The position numbers were made by a program, and so were the translations under genes. A DNA stretch of 22,351 nt from Bacillota bacterium (lineage in GTDB: Bacteria > Bacillota > Clostridia > Lachnospirales > Lachnospiraceae): assembly GCA_023423335.1 (NCBI GenBank), contig JAFAFU010000042.1, positions 1 to 22,351 of the forward strand, read 5' to 3'. The notes beneath the pieces are model-generated. The model was given only the letters and a program-made list of their open reading frames with translations, made no database searches and was not told the origin of the DNA. Below are positions 7,845 to 15,302 of this stretch, piece by piece (within the stretch, counting starts at the first letter, position 1; each line of letters begins with the position of its first letter).

Positions 7845-8456
7845 ATGACTACAACAAATCAACGTACTGTTAGGCTGGTGCAGCTGGCACTATTTACTGC
7901 AATTATTGCAGTTATGAACTTCACACCAATTGGATACATCCAATTTACCGGAATTGCTATCACTTTACTCGGTATACCTGTAACAGTCGGAGCAATTTTC
8001 CTGGGACCGGTAAGCGGAGCCATCTTGGGAGCGGTTTTTGGAATTACAAGTTTTGCCCGGTGCTTTGGGTTGGATCCTTTTGGAGCGGTCCTTCTTGGAA
8101 TTAATCCTGTCCTTACGTTTATTCTATGCATGATACCGCGCATATTGATGGGATGGTTGACAGGTTTGATTTTCCAGGGTATGAAGAAAATAGACAGAAC
8201 TAAAAATATAGCCTATGCTGTTACTAATTTAGCGGGTCCTTTACTAAATACAGTACTCTTCATGGGTACCTTGGTATTATTTTTTTACCATAATACGGAG
8301 TTCAGCGAACAGTTTGTGGTTGGCACCGGAGCTACAAATGCGATTGCTTTTATAATCGCCGCGGTAGGAATTAATGCAATCGTAGAAGCAGGAACCTGCT
8401 TCGTAATGGGAACAGCAATTTCTAAGGTTCTGGATATGGCATATAAAAGCAAATAA
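7845..8456 (+). CDS. ECF transporter S component (vitamin uptake, substrate uncertain)
   Basis: Substrate-binding membrane subunit of an energy-coupling-factor importer; it works with EcfT and the EcfA ATPases, encoded elsewhere. The 203-aa protein has about six hydrophobic helices. Its N-terminal helix (VQLALFTAIIAVMNFTP) carries the short small-residue pattern typical of S components, and the pattern LGPVSGAILGAVFGITSF then INPVLTF and PRILMGWLTGL resembles the PanT-like (pantothenate) group. That substrate is a guess. The ATG at 7845 was chosen because AGGAGG lies six nt upstream; a longer frame from 7827 would start before that site and encode it. A small hairpin, CTAACTA-GTAAA-TAGTTAG (7808-7826), sits just upstream of the ribosome binding site. 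Expression is probably set by the attenuator leader. Confidence 0.88.
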   Translation: MTTTNQRTVRLVQLALFTAIIAVMNFTPIGYIQFTGIAITLLGIPVTVGAIFLGPVSGAILGAVFGITSFARCFGLDPFGAVLLGINPVLTFILCMIPRILMGWLTGLIFQGMKKIDRTKNIAYAVTNLAGPLLNTVLFMGTLVLFFYHNTEFSEQFVVGTGATNAIAFIIAAVGINAIVEAGTCFVMGTAISKVLDMAYKSK

Positions 8457-8459
8457 AGC

Positions 8460-8488
8460 TTGACATACCGGCCCGCACATGATATAAT
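8460..8488 (+). promoter_or_regulatory. Consensus SigA promoter of the infC-rpmI-rplT operon
   Basis: TTGACA (8460-8465), a 17-nt spacer and TATAAT (8483-8488): both hexamers match consensus exactly. It starts 3 bp after the preceding stop codon, and transcription should begin around 8495. Confidence 0.93.
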
Positions 8489-8494
8489 TTGTTC

Positions 8495-8668
8495 GCTGTG
8501 AGTATTCTTGAATATCTCACGAGTCAAAGAAGAGTATCCATCTCTCACCCCTAGCATAGATACTTATTGTGAACGGGTTAATGCAAATGAATTACGTTAT
8601 TATTTCATAATGTGAGATAATCGTGTTATTGAACCTGCAGGTGGATAATCTTATTATCCACCTTTTTT
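8495..8668 (+). ncRNA. L20-type autoregulatory leader of the infC operon
   Basis: In Bacillus and relatives, ribosomal protein L20 binds the infC-rpmI-rplT leader and promotes premature termination; this leader has the same position and ends in a terminator. GTGAGTATTC (8498-8507) pairs with GAATATCTCAC (8510-8520), and AGTATC (8533-8538) with GATACT (8559-8564). TATCTCAC (8513-8520) is also exactly complementary to GTGAGATA (8612-8619), so two mutually exclusive folds are available. That L20 is the ligand here is inferred from the family, not visible in the sequence. Confidence 0.75.
8640..8668 (+). terminator. Attenuator terminator in the infC leader
   Basis: A perfect 10-bp stem GGTGGATAAT/ATTATCCACC with a CTT loop is followed by T6. 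It lies ~113 nt upstream of the infC start and downstream of the operon promoter. Confidence 0.92.
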
Positions 8669-8781
8669 ATATGTGGATACAATTGCAGTATCAACTGCAA
8701 TGCAGCCAGGAAGACTGCATTGAGGCCGGGGGCCGCAACAGGAACTGAGAGTGATTGATTAACCTATGGAGGTGTAGTACT

Positions 8782-9288
8782 ATTAGCGATTTAATGATTA
8801 ATGAACAGATCAGGGACAAAGAAGTTCGCCTGATCAGTGAGAGCGGAGAGCAACTTGGTATCATGTCGGTAAAGGATGCCCTAAAGCTTGCGAAGGAAGC
8901 AAACTTAGATCTTGTTAAGATTGCTCCGACGGCGAAACCGCCGGTTTGCAAGATTATCGATTACGGTAAATACAGATATGAGCTGGCCAGAAAAGAAAAG
9001 GAAGCCAGGAAGAAGCAGAAAATCACTGAGGTGAAGGAAATTCGCTTATCACCGAATATTGATGATAACGATTTGAACACGAAGGCAAATATGGCCAGAA
9101 AGTTTATTACCAAGGGTGATAAGGTTAAGGTTACCTTACGTTTCCGCGGCCGTGAGATGGCTCATACATCTACCTCCAAGGTAATTCTGGACAGTTTCTT
9201 TGCCCTGCTGGAGGATGTTGCCGTAGTTGATAAACCGGCAAAGCTCGAAGGAAGAAGTATGATTATGTTCTTATCAGAAAAGCGTTAA
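8782..9288 (+). CDS. infC: Translation initiation factor IF-3, with AUU start codon
   Basis: IF-3 binds the 30S subunit, prevents 70S association and checks start-codon pairing. The 168-aa protein has the expected two-domain layout: N-domain INEQIRDKEVRLISESGEQL through APTAKPPVCKIIDYGKY, a basic linker KEKEARKKQKI, then the C-domain VKEIRLSPNIDDND, TKGDKVKVTLRFRGRE and GRSMIMF. I place the start at ATT (8782): GGAGGT at 8768-8773 has normal spacing to it, while the first in-frame ATG (8794) is 21 nt from the GGAGG core. AUU starts on infC are known in E. coli and Bacillus, where IF-3 discriminates against its own message. It is the first gene of the operon, followed by L35 and L20. A six-bp hairpin (9315-9334) lies in the gap to rpmI. 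Confidence 0.96.
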   Translation: MSDLMINEQIRDKEVRLISESGEQLGIMSVKDALKLAKEANLDLVKIAPTAKPPVCKIIDYGKYRYELARKEKEARKKQKITEVKEIRLSPNIDDNDLNTKANMARKFITKGDKVKVTLRFRGREMAHTSTSKVILDSFFALLEDVAVVDKPAKLEGRSMIMFLSEKR

Positions 9289-9370
9289 AATACTTATCAA
9301 ACTCAATCTGGAAAGCTACAGATATGAATGTAGCCAAAAGACTGTATAAATTTATTAAGGAGGAAATATC

Positions 9371-9568
9371 ATGCCTAAGTTAAAAACAAGCAGAGCAGCA
9401 GCGAAGCGTTTTAAGAAAACAGGAACCGGAAAGTTAAAGAGAATGAAGGCTTATAAGAGCCATATCTTAACGAAGAAGTCCGCAAAGAGAAAGAGAAATC
9501 TCAGAAAAGCAGCTATGACAGATGCTACTAATATAAAGAACATGAAGAAGATCTTACCATATCTGTAA
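9371..9568 (+). CDS. rpmI: 50S ribosomal protein L35
   Basis: A 65-aa, Lys/Arg-rich protein of the large subunit. It begins PKLKTSRAAAKRFKKTGTGK and contains HILTKKSAKRKRNLRK, both diagnostic of L35, and the length equals the family norm. AAGGAGG lies seven nt upstream of the ATG. It is the second gene of the infC-rpmI-rplT operon, 82 bp after infC and 27 bp before rplT. Confidence 0.98.
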   Translation: MPKLKTSRAAAKRFKKTGTGKLKRMKAYKSHILTKKSAKRKRNLRKAAMTDATNIKNMKKILPYL

Positions 9569-9595
9569 GAGATAGGAGATAAGGAGGAATAGAAA

Positions 9596-9952
9596 ATGGC
9601 AAGAGTAAAAGGCGGACTAAACGCTAAGAAAAAACATAACCGTATATTGAAGCTGGCTAAGGGCTATAGAGGTGCCAGATCGAAACAATATAGAATTGCA
9701 AAGCAGTCTGTTATGAGAGCATTAACTTCTTCTTTTGCAGGAAGAAAGCAGAAGAAGAGAGACATGAGATCCTTATGGATTACCAGAATCAATGCGGCTG
9801 CAAGAATTAATGGCTTATCCTACAGCAAGCTGATGTACGGCCTTAAGCTGGCTCAGGTAGATATCAACAGAAAGATGCTGTCTGATATGGCTATCAATGA
9901 CGCAGCAGGCTTCACCAAGCTGGCTGATGTAGCGAAGTCCAAGCTGGCATAA
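9596..9952 (+). CDS. rplT: 50S ribosomal protein L20
   Basis: A 118-aa rRNA-binding protein needed early in 50S assembly, and in Firmicutes the expected repressor of this operon. The N-terminal basic extension (ARVKGGLNAKKKHNRILKLA, KGYRGARSKQYRIAKQSVM) and the globular part (WITRINAAARINGLSYSKLM) are canonical, and the length is normal. AAGGAGG precedes the ATG by 8 nt. It is the last gene of the operon, followed by an intrinsic terminator. Confidence 0.98.
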   Translation: MARVKGGLNAKKKHNRILKLAKGYRGARSKQYRIAKQSVMRALTSSFAGRKQKKRDMRSLWITRINAAARINGLSYSKLMYGLKLAQVDINRKMLSDMAINDAAGFTKLADVAKSKLA

Positions 9953-9984
9953 AGGTTTTAAGGTTAACGAAATATAGATTATGA

Positions 9985-10009
9985 GGGCTGCCTGCACGGC
10001 AGCCCTTTT
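9985..10009 (+). terminator. Terminator of the infC-rpmI-rplT operon
   Basis: GGGCTGCC (9985-9992), loop TGCAC, GGCAGCCC (9998-10005), then TTTT. It lies between convergent rplT and the acetyltransferase gene, so it may serve both. Confidence 0.85.
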
Positions 10010-10016
10010 AAGGTTT

Positions 10017-10862
10017 TTATAAGGCCTTATGGCCGAACCAGTAAAAAAGGAAGCTTTGGTAGCCTAACCGGCCGTACCATTTGTCTAAGTAGGTATGATG
10101 GATATAGGATAGATCGCTTCCGCGCTTCTTCAGTTCATGGGTTGCATGGGCAACCATCGCTAAGCCGATTCCATGGCTTCTCCTGTCCGGAATTACTCCC
10201 ACACAGCCTACCATTCCGACTTTATCACGGCCGTTACTATAAAGGGTATCATCATTAAAACTAAGAATCGTAAAACCGACACAGCGGTTCTGCTCCATTG
10301 CTGCATAAATAGGAACGTCCTGCCGGAAGTATTTTACCCAGTCCGCTTCTACTTCTCCAACCGCAGCGAGAAGCCCGGATTTGTCCTTATTATCCCAGTA
10401 ACCAAAGGTGATCCCCGGAGGATCAAGAGGTATCGTAAGCTGTTCCGGACGATAAGCCGACAAAGGCATAATCATTTCAAGGCAGCCGTCGTCAGCCGAG
10501 TAGCCGCAGGTTTCAAAAAAATGGTTGCGCTGCTCCCGCCACTGAGCCTCTGCGGTAGGAGCGCCCAGAAAAAGCTTAGAATCGGTACCCCCGAGAATAG
10601 CGGAGCTATAACCGGACAACCGGATCAGATCCTCGCTTTCTTTAACCAGCTGCGTTCCAAACCCAAGACCCTGGAATTTTGGATCTATGCAGAGAAGGAG
10701 GATGCTGTTATCTTGGACTGCTGAGAAACCGATCAATTGGCCGGAGTGATCTTTTGTTATAATTTTACACGTTTCATAATCAAAAAGCCGGAAGAAAACA
10801 TCCCGGCATACCGGAAGATTGGGAAAGCATTTCTGAAATAATTGGTAAATTCTATTTTTCAT
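10017..10862 (-). CDS. Double GNAT-domain N-acetyltransferase, substrate unknown
   Basis: Transfers an acetyl group from acetyl-CoA to an amine in this superfamily; the acceptor cannot be read from the sequence. The 281-aa protein has two GNAT folds in tandem. In the first, the acetyl-CoA loop is IDPKFQGLGFGTQL (residues ~59-72). In the second, it is VIPDRRSHGIGLAMV (~223-237), followed by LSYIHHTYLDKWYGRLGY, the usual C-terminal strand and helix. The second loop keeps the Arg/Gln-x-x-Gly-x-Gly/Ala pattern, so at least that domain is probably active. The start was chosen at the ATG preceded by GGAGG five nt upstream; a hairpin, GCCGC-GGAT-GCGGC (10877-10890), lies just before the site. It is monocistronic and unrelated to its neighbours. 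Confidence 0.85.
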   Translation of the reverse strand: MKNRIYQLFQKCFPNLPVCRDVFFRLFDYETCKIITKDHSGQLIGFSAVQDNSILLLCIDPKFQGLGFGTQLVKESEDLIRLSGYSSAILGGTDSKLFLGAPTAEAQWREQRNHFFETCGYSADDGCLEMIMPLSAYRPEQLTIPLDPPGITFGYWDNKDKSGLLAAVGEVEADWVKYFRQDVPIYAAMEQNRCVGFTILSFNDDTLYSNGRDKVGMVGCVGVIPDRRSHGIGLAMVAHATHELKKRGSDLSYIHHTYLDKWYGRLGYQSFLFYWFGHKAL

Positions 10863-11013
10863 AGGAACCTCCATCTGCCGCATCCGCGGCATATAAATCC
10901 TGTACGAAACATGTGCTCAGTGCTGTTTTGTATCAAATTTTTAAATATCAGCTTAGTTTATTATAAAACAACCGACATATTTTTTCCAGTGATTATAAAG
11001 TATTAGGTTACAA

Positions 11014-11042
11014 TTATATATTTTGCGTTTCATCAATATAAT
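11014..11042 (+). promoter_or_regulatory. Weak candidate promoter for the csp pair
   Basis: TATAAT (11037-11042) is preceded at 17 nt by TTATAT, a poor -35. If the pair is sporulation-controlled, a forespore or mother-cell sigma factor would be expected, but I find no clean match. The rest of 10863-11073 is AT-rich and featureless, and I identified no promoter for the minus-strand acetyltransferase. Confidence 0.3.
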
Positions 11043-11073
11043 AGATTAAGAATATTAAGGGTCAGGAATAATC

Positions 11074-12795
11074 ATGATGAACCAGGAAGCATTGACTCCC
11101 GAGGAGAGGGAAAGGATATACAGCGAGGATTATGCGGATCTGCTCGTCAGCTATAGCGGAGACCCTTTCGCATTTGAGCCATTCCAGAATGCTACGGTTA
11201 ATATCATAAATTTCTTTTTTGCGTCTGTCCATGTCCCGGTTGAACAGATTACGGAAGGCATTATTCTGGAACGGGGTTATGCAATCCTGCCTTCCCTGTT
11301 CGGACTGATCAGCCAGGCGAGCCTGGAGGCCTCGGGGGTAACAAGACTCAGGAACATTCCGAATTTCAGTCTGCGAGGCCAGGGAGTTTTGATCGGGACC
11401 ATAGATACCGGAGTTGATTATATGAATCCTGTATTCCAGTATGCGGACGGGACTACAAAGATTGCCTCCATCTGGGATCAGACCATTACCACAGGAACAG
11501 TTCCGGAGGGTATGGAATTTGGTTCGGAATATTCCAGAGAGCAGATTAATGCGGCGCTGCAGAGTGACGATCCGCTGGCAGCCGTACCGACCAGGGATGA
11601 GAACGGACATGGAACCATGGTGGCCGGAATTGCGGCAGGAAGTGAAATGCCGGAAAGCGGATTCTACGGTGTGGCACCGGATGCTGAGCTGGTGGTGGTA
11701 AAGCTTAAACCGGCGAAGGGCTTTCTTAAGGATTTTTTCCGTATTCCGCCGGATGCTTTGTGCTATGAGGAAAATGATATCCTGTTCGGCATAGAATATC
11801 TGATGAATGTTGCAGCGGAACTGAATCGTCCTTTGGTAATCTGCATTGCGCTCGGCACCTCCCAGGGAGCCCATGACGGCAGAGGAAATTTGAGCAGCTA
11901 CATCTCACTGGTGGCAGAGATTGAGGGGATTGCCGTGATTGTGGCAGCAGGGAACGAAGGGAATGCGAGAAGGCATTACTTTGGTGTTGTGGATCAGAAT
12001 ACAGGCTATGATACGGTAGAGTTGAATGTAGGGGAGGAAGAGACCGGCTTCTCGATGGAGATCTGGGCAGACTCACCGAATATATTTTCAATCGATATTC
12101 TGTCACCAAGCGGTGAATATATCTCCAGACTGGGTGCCAGATTGGATGAAAGCAAAGAGGTATCCTTTATCTTTGAAAGTACGGTTATTTTAGTGGATTA
12201 TCAGATGGTCGAGTCCCAAAGCGGAGATCAGCTCATCCTGGTCCGTTTTACGGATCCTGCTCCCGGAATATGGCGTTTCCGTGTCTATGGCAGAGGGGAA
12301 ACTACGCAAAGCTTCCACATCTGGCTTCCTATGGGTGACTTTATCACAGGAAACACCTATTTTATCCGCTCAGATCCGTACACTACGATTTTATCACTTG
12401 GAAATGCCCGTTTACCGATTACAGTGACAGCATACAACATTTTGGATGACAGCTTGTATCTGAACGCCAGCAGGGGCTATAGCAGGATAGGCGTGATTAA
12501 GCCGGAATTGGCGGCTCCGGGCGTCGATGTCCTTAGTCCCACCCTGGACCAGGGCTTTGAAGCTGTGACAGGAACCAGTGTAAGTGCTGCCCATACCGCA
12601 GGAATTGCCGCGATGATGATGGAGTGGGGCATCGTCCGGGGAGGTTATCCCAGAATGAGCACGGTGGATTTAAAGGTATTTCTGATCCGGGGAGCCAGAA
12701 GGGAGCAGGACATCATATATCCCAATCGGGACTGGGGATATGGAATATTGGATATCTTCAATGTGTTTGATGCAATCAGGACCGGGCAGCCGTAA
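11074..12795 (+). CDS. S8 subtilisin-like serine protease, Csp (germination protease) type, catalytically intact
   Basis: The 573-aa protein belongs to the clostridial Csp-like branch of subtilases. In sporulating Clostridia, CspB cleaves pro-SleC to start cortex hydrolysis during germination. Residues 1-~95 resemble the Csp prodomain (TPEERERIYSEDYADLLVSY, GYAILPSLFGL); there is no signal peptide. The triad is complete: D111 in GTIDTGVDY, H179 in NGHGTMVAG, S502 in TGTSVSAAHTAG, with the oxyanion Asn N294 in AAGNEGN. The ~180 residues between N294 and the Ser motif contain the jelly-roll insert typical of Csp proteins (FHIWLPMGDFITG). The first ATG was used, with a weak AGGA upstream; ATGATG leaves a one-codon ambiguity. 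It is followed 86 bp later by a paralogue. A germination role is inferred from the family; Lachnospiraceae also carry Csp-like copies of unknown role. Confidence 0.88.
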   Translation: MMNQEALTPEERERIYSEDYADLLVSYSGDPFAFEPFQNATVNIINFFFASVHVPVEQITEGIILERGYAILPSLFGLISQASLEASGVTRLRNIPNFSLRGQGVLIGTIDTGVDYMNPVFQYADGTTKIASIWDQTITTGTVPEGMEFGSEYSREQINAALQSDDPLAAVPTRDENGHGTMVAGIAAGSEMPESGFYGVAPDAELVVVKLKPAKGFLKDFFRIPPDALCYEENDILFGIEYLMNVAAELNRPLVICIALGTSQGAHDGRGNLSSYISLVAEIEGIAVIVAAGNEGNARRHYFGVVDQNTGYDTVELNVGEEETGFSMEIWADSPNIFSIDILSPSGEYISRLGARLDESKEVSFIFESTVILVDYQMVESQSGDQLILVRFTDPAPGIWRFRVYGRGETTQSFHIWLPMGDFITGNTYFIRSDPYTTILSLGNARLPITVTAYNILDDSLYLNASRGYSRIGVIKPELAAPGVDVLSPTLDQGFEAVTGTSVSAAHTAGIAAMMMEWGIVRGGYPRMSTVDLKVFLIRGARREQDIIYPNRDWGYGILDIFNVFDAIRTGQP

Positions 12796-12881
12796 CAATT
12801 GCATAAAAAATCGGCCGGGCGGCCAGGAAGCATAAGAGCAGGCAGCATTTACCCAGCCTAAAAATATGGAAGGGGAAGGAT

Positions 12882-14585
12882 ATGACACCGGAAGAGAGAT
12901 TTAAGATTACCAGTAATGATTATGTGGACCGGTTTATCCAATATTATGGGTCCGCAGCTGCGCTGGAAAGAAATCGGGAGAACTCCGTGCATGTTATGAA
13001 TGACAGGTACGCGGTAGAATATATTCCTGCGGCGACGTTTGCTTCCAGAAGCCTCTCGGAAATCGGTTATGCATCCATCCCGAACTGCTACGGACTGGAA
13101 AGTGAGCGGAGCCTTGAGGTGTCCGGAGTTATCAGAATCCGTCAGGCACCTGCCTTCGGACTGCGCGGCAATGGTGTATTGATTGGAATTATTGACACCG
13201 GAATTGATTATACCAATCCGATTTTCCTTAGAAGTGACGGCACAAGTAAAATAGTGGCAATCTGGGACCAGACGATTGACAGTGAGGACCGATATCCGGA
13301 AGGAACCTTCTATGGAACAGAATTCACCGCAGAGGAGATCAATCAGGCTCTTGCCAGCGATGACCCGTATGCGATTGTGCCCAGCAGGGATGAATTAGGT
13401 CATGGGACTGCATTGGCAGGGATTGCAGCCGGAAATGAATCGCCGGAAAATAATTTCAGCGGTGTGGTACCGGATGCTGAGCTGGTTATTGTGAAGCTGA
13501 AAGAGGCGAAACCGGTCATCCGCAATATATTCGCTATTCCCCTGGATGTACCCGCATTTCAGGAAAATGATATTATTTGGGCTGCGCAATATCTCATTTC
13601 TGTTGCCCGAAGGCTTAATCGTCCGATATCTATCTGTGTCGGTCTGGGATCTTCCCAGGGTGCCCATGACGGCAGGGGAACGTTAAGTGCCATTCTATCC
13701 GTAGGAGCAGATTTTTCCGGGGTTACCATTTCAATTTCGGCGGGAAATGAAGGAAATATGCGGAGGCATTATTTCGGAGTGATCGATCGGGAGGCGGAAT
13801 ATAACACCGTAGAATTGAATGTTGCCGAGGGTGACGGATCATTTACCATGGAGCTGTGGGGAGCAGCCCCCAGTACCTATTCCGTCGATATTACCTCCCC
13901 GTCGGGGGAATATATTCCGCGGATTGCGGAAGGACTGCGGGTGAGCAGAAATATATCCTTTATATTTGAAGCAACCACGATAGTTATTGACTATATGATG
14001 ATAGAATCACAGGTTGGAGATCAATTGATTTTGTTCCGTTTTAACCAGGCAACCGCCGGAGTATGGACCTTTCAGGTCTATCGAAGGGGAGATCTGCCCG
14101 GAAGCTTTCATATATGGCTGCCGATGGGGGATTTTATCTCGGAGGATACCTATTTTATACAATCCAATCCCTATACTACCGTCACCTCACCGGGCAATTC
14201 TTTGGCTCCGATCACGGTAACGGCGTATAATCCGGTGAATTCCACTCTTTACCAGAATGCCAGCAAAGGATATTCCAGGATTAATGAAATCAAACCGGAG
14301 CTTGCGGCTCCGGGAGTAAATATTTCAGCCCCAACCCTGGAACAGGGCTTTGCCAATTTCACCGGGACAGGTATAGCGGCAGCTCATACGGCCGGTATTA
14401 CGGCAATGATGCTGGAATGGGGGGTCGTCAGAGGGAATTATCCCGGTATCGACGCTGTTGAGGTGAAGAAATTTCTCATCCGGGGAGCAAGAAGAAGCCC
14501 CAGGGTTCAATATCCGAACCGTGACTGGGGCTTTGGAATGATCGATATTTACAATGTTTTCGATATGCTGAGATCAGATGGCTGA
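12882..14585 (+). CDS. Csp-type subtilisin-like pseudoprotease (catalytic Ser replaced by Gly)
   Basis: A 567-aa paralogue of the preceding gene, colinear from TPEERFKITSNDYVDRFIQY to the C-terminal YPNRDWGFGMIDIYNVFD, and clearly a tandem duplication. Asp (D105, GIIDTGIDY), His (H174, LGHGTALAG) and the oxyanion Asn (N289, SAGNEGN) are kept. The Ser motif reads TGTGIAAAHTAG, with codon GGT at 14370-14372 giving Gly497 where the sister gene has Ser502. It should therefore be unable to cleave by the normal mechanism. C. difficile CspC, the pseudoprotease implicated in bile-acid germinant sensing, also lacks its catalytic Ser. The frame is intact and well conserved, so this is not a decaying pseudogene. 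GGAAGGGGAAGGAT precedes the ATG. It is probably cotranscribed with the active protease and may act as its regulator or sensor partner; that is inference. Confidence 0.87.
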   Translation: MTPEERFKITSNDYVDRFIQYYGSAAALERNRENSVHVMNDRYAVEYIPAATFASRSLSEIGYASIPNCYGLESERSLEVSGVIRIRQAPAFGLRGNGVLIGIIDTGIDYTNPIFLRSDGTSKIVAIWDQTIDSEDRYPEGTFYGTEFTAEEINQALASDDPYAIVPSRDELGHGTALAGIAAGNESPENNFSGVVPDAELVIVKLKEAKPVIRNIFAIPLDVPAFQENDIIWAAQYLISVARRLNRPISICVGLGSSQGAHDGRGTLSAILSVGADFSGVTISISAGNEGNMRRHYFGVIDREAEYNTVELNVAEGDGSFTMELWGAAPSTYSVDITSPSGEYIPRIAEGLRVSRNISFIFEATTIVIDYMMIESQVGDQLILFRFNQATAGVWTFQVYRRGDLPGSFHIWLPMGDFISEDTYFIQSNPYTTVTSPGNSLAPITVTAYNPVNSTLYQNASKGYSRINEIKPELAAPGVNISAPTLEQGFANFTGTGIAAAHTAGITAMMLEWGVVRGNYPGIDAVEVKKFLIRGARRSPRVQYPNRDWGFGMIDIYNVFDMLRSDG

Positions 14586-14597
14586 ATGGGGTTAAGG

Positions 14598-15302
14598 TCA
14601 GACGGCATGGGTACCCAGGCCCAGGGCAGCATTGACGGGAAGGGAGAAACAGATTCCCTTGCCCTCGGTAGACAATCCGAAGCTGTTTGTGATACTCTCC
14701 ATGATTTTATGCTTTTTTTCATTCGGAGCCAGAATCAATACAAGATCCTTTTCCGCCTGTAAGGTAATGCCAAGGAACTTTGATGTCTCCTCCGACTCCA
14801 TACCTCTGGCATGAACTAAGGTACCTCCGGTGGCTCCGGCCTCTTTGGCGACCTCCATTACCTCACTGAAGTAGCCGTTGTTAACGATCGTGATGATTAA
14901 ATCATAAGGATGGTTCTGTGTCATGGGAATACCCTCACTCTCCTTGTTTGTGATATCTGTGGACATGATACAAAGCTTTGAAAGAATCTGGCTTATACTA
15001 CTGATGGGTACGGTAAAGGTGATTCCGGTACCCGGCTTATTAAAATTCATCTCATGCTGCAGGATCGTAAAGACCTGTTCTGCGGTGGTCTCAGGAAGAA
15101 TACTTAGGACCAGCGCTTTCTTAGACTCTCCGAAACCCAGGATATCATAGATTTCAGAGTTCGCCGCGCCGTGCCCATGGGTAATCAGGCTGATCGGTAC
15201 ATGATTTTTTCTATAGAGATCTTCAATTTTGGTATGCAGGCCATAATCTACGATCGTCGTCATCATAAAGATCCTGCAGTTATTCGTCTGTCTGTTTTCC
15301 AT
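14598..15302 (-). CDS. Double-domain PII-like signalling protein
   Basis: A 234-aa cytoplasmic protein made of two PII-like ferredoxin folds, roughly residues 10-112 and 133-234. The repeat is visible at the domain ends: GTGITFTVPISSISQI against GKGICFSLPVNAALGL, and KALVLSILPE against KDLVLILAPN. The second domain has the B-loop-like EAGATGGTLVHARG followed by EE; the first has only ITHGHGAANSE at that place. The PII T-loop uridylylation Tyr motif is absent, so it is not GlnB/GlnK. PII proteins bind small effectors such as nucleotides and change the activity of a partner, often a membrane transporter. It starts 23 nt inside the end of the upstream DUF1538 gene, with GGAGG six nt before the ATG, so the two are translationally coupled. 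The ligand is unknown. The gene ends 12 bp from the convergent csp pair, with no terminator visible. Confidence 0.8.
   Translation of the reverse strand: MENRQTNNCRIFMMTTIVDYGLHTKIEDLYRKNHVPISLITHGHGAANSEIYDILGFGESKKALVLSILPETTAEQVFTILQHEMNFNKPGTGITFTVPISSISQILSKLCIMSTDITNKESEGIPMTQNHPYDLIITIVNNGYFSEVMEVAKEAGATGGTLVHARGMESEETSKFLGITLQAEKDLVLILAPNEKKHKIMESITNSFGLSTEGKGICFSLPVNAALGLGTHAV

Noticed and set aside
9315..9334. Hairpin GCTACA/TGTAGC between infC and rpmI as a terminator
   Set aside because: A six-bp stem with an 8-nt loop and no T-run, inside an operon; at most a weak processing or spacing structure.
10173..10724. Plus-strand frame of 183 codons over the acetyltransferase gene
   Set aside because: Antisense to a gene with two GNAT motifs and a good ribosome binding site; no recognisable protein features of its own.
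11062..11874. Long minus-strand reading frame of 270 codons opposite the first csp gene
   Set aside because: It lies wholly antisense to a gene with a complete, motif-bearing subtilase. Its translation is Arg/His/Cys-rich with no recognisable domain, typical of an antisense shadow.
12882..14585. Second csp gene as a decaying pseudogene
   Set aside because: The frame is intact over 567 codons, with conserved Asp, His, oxyanion Asn and C-terminal motifs and a good ribosome binding site. Only the nucleophile is changed, which fits a maintained pseudoprotease.
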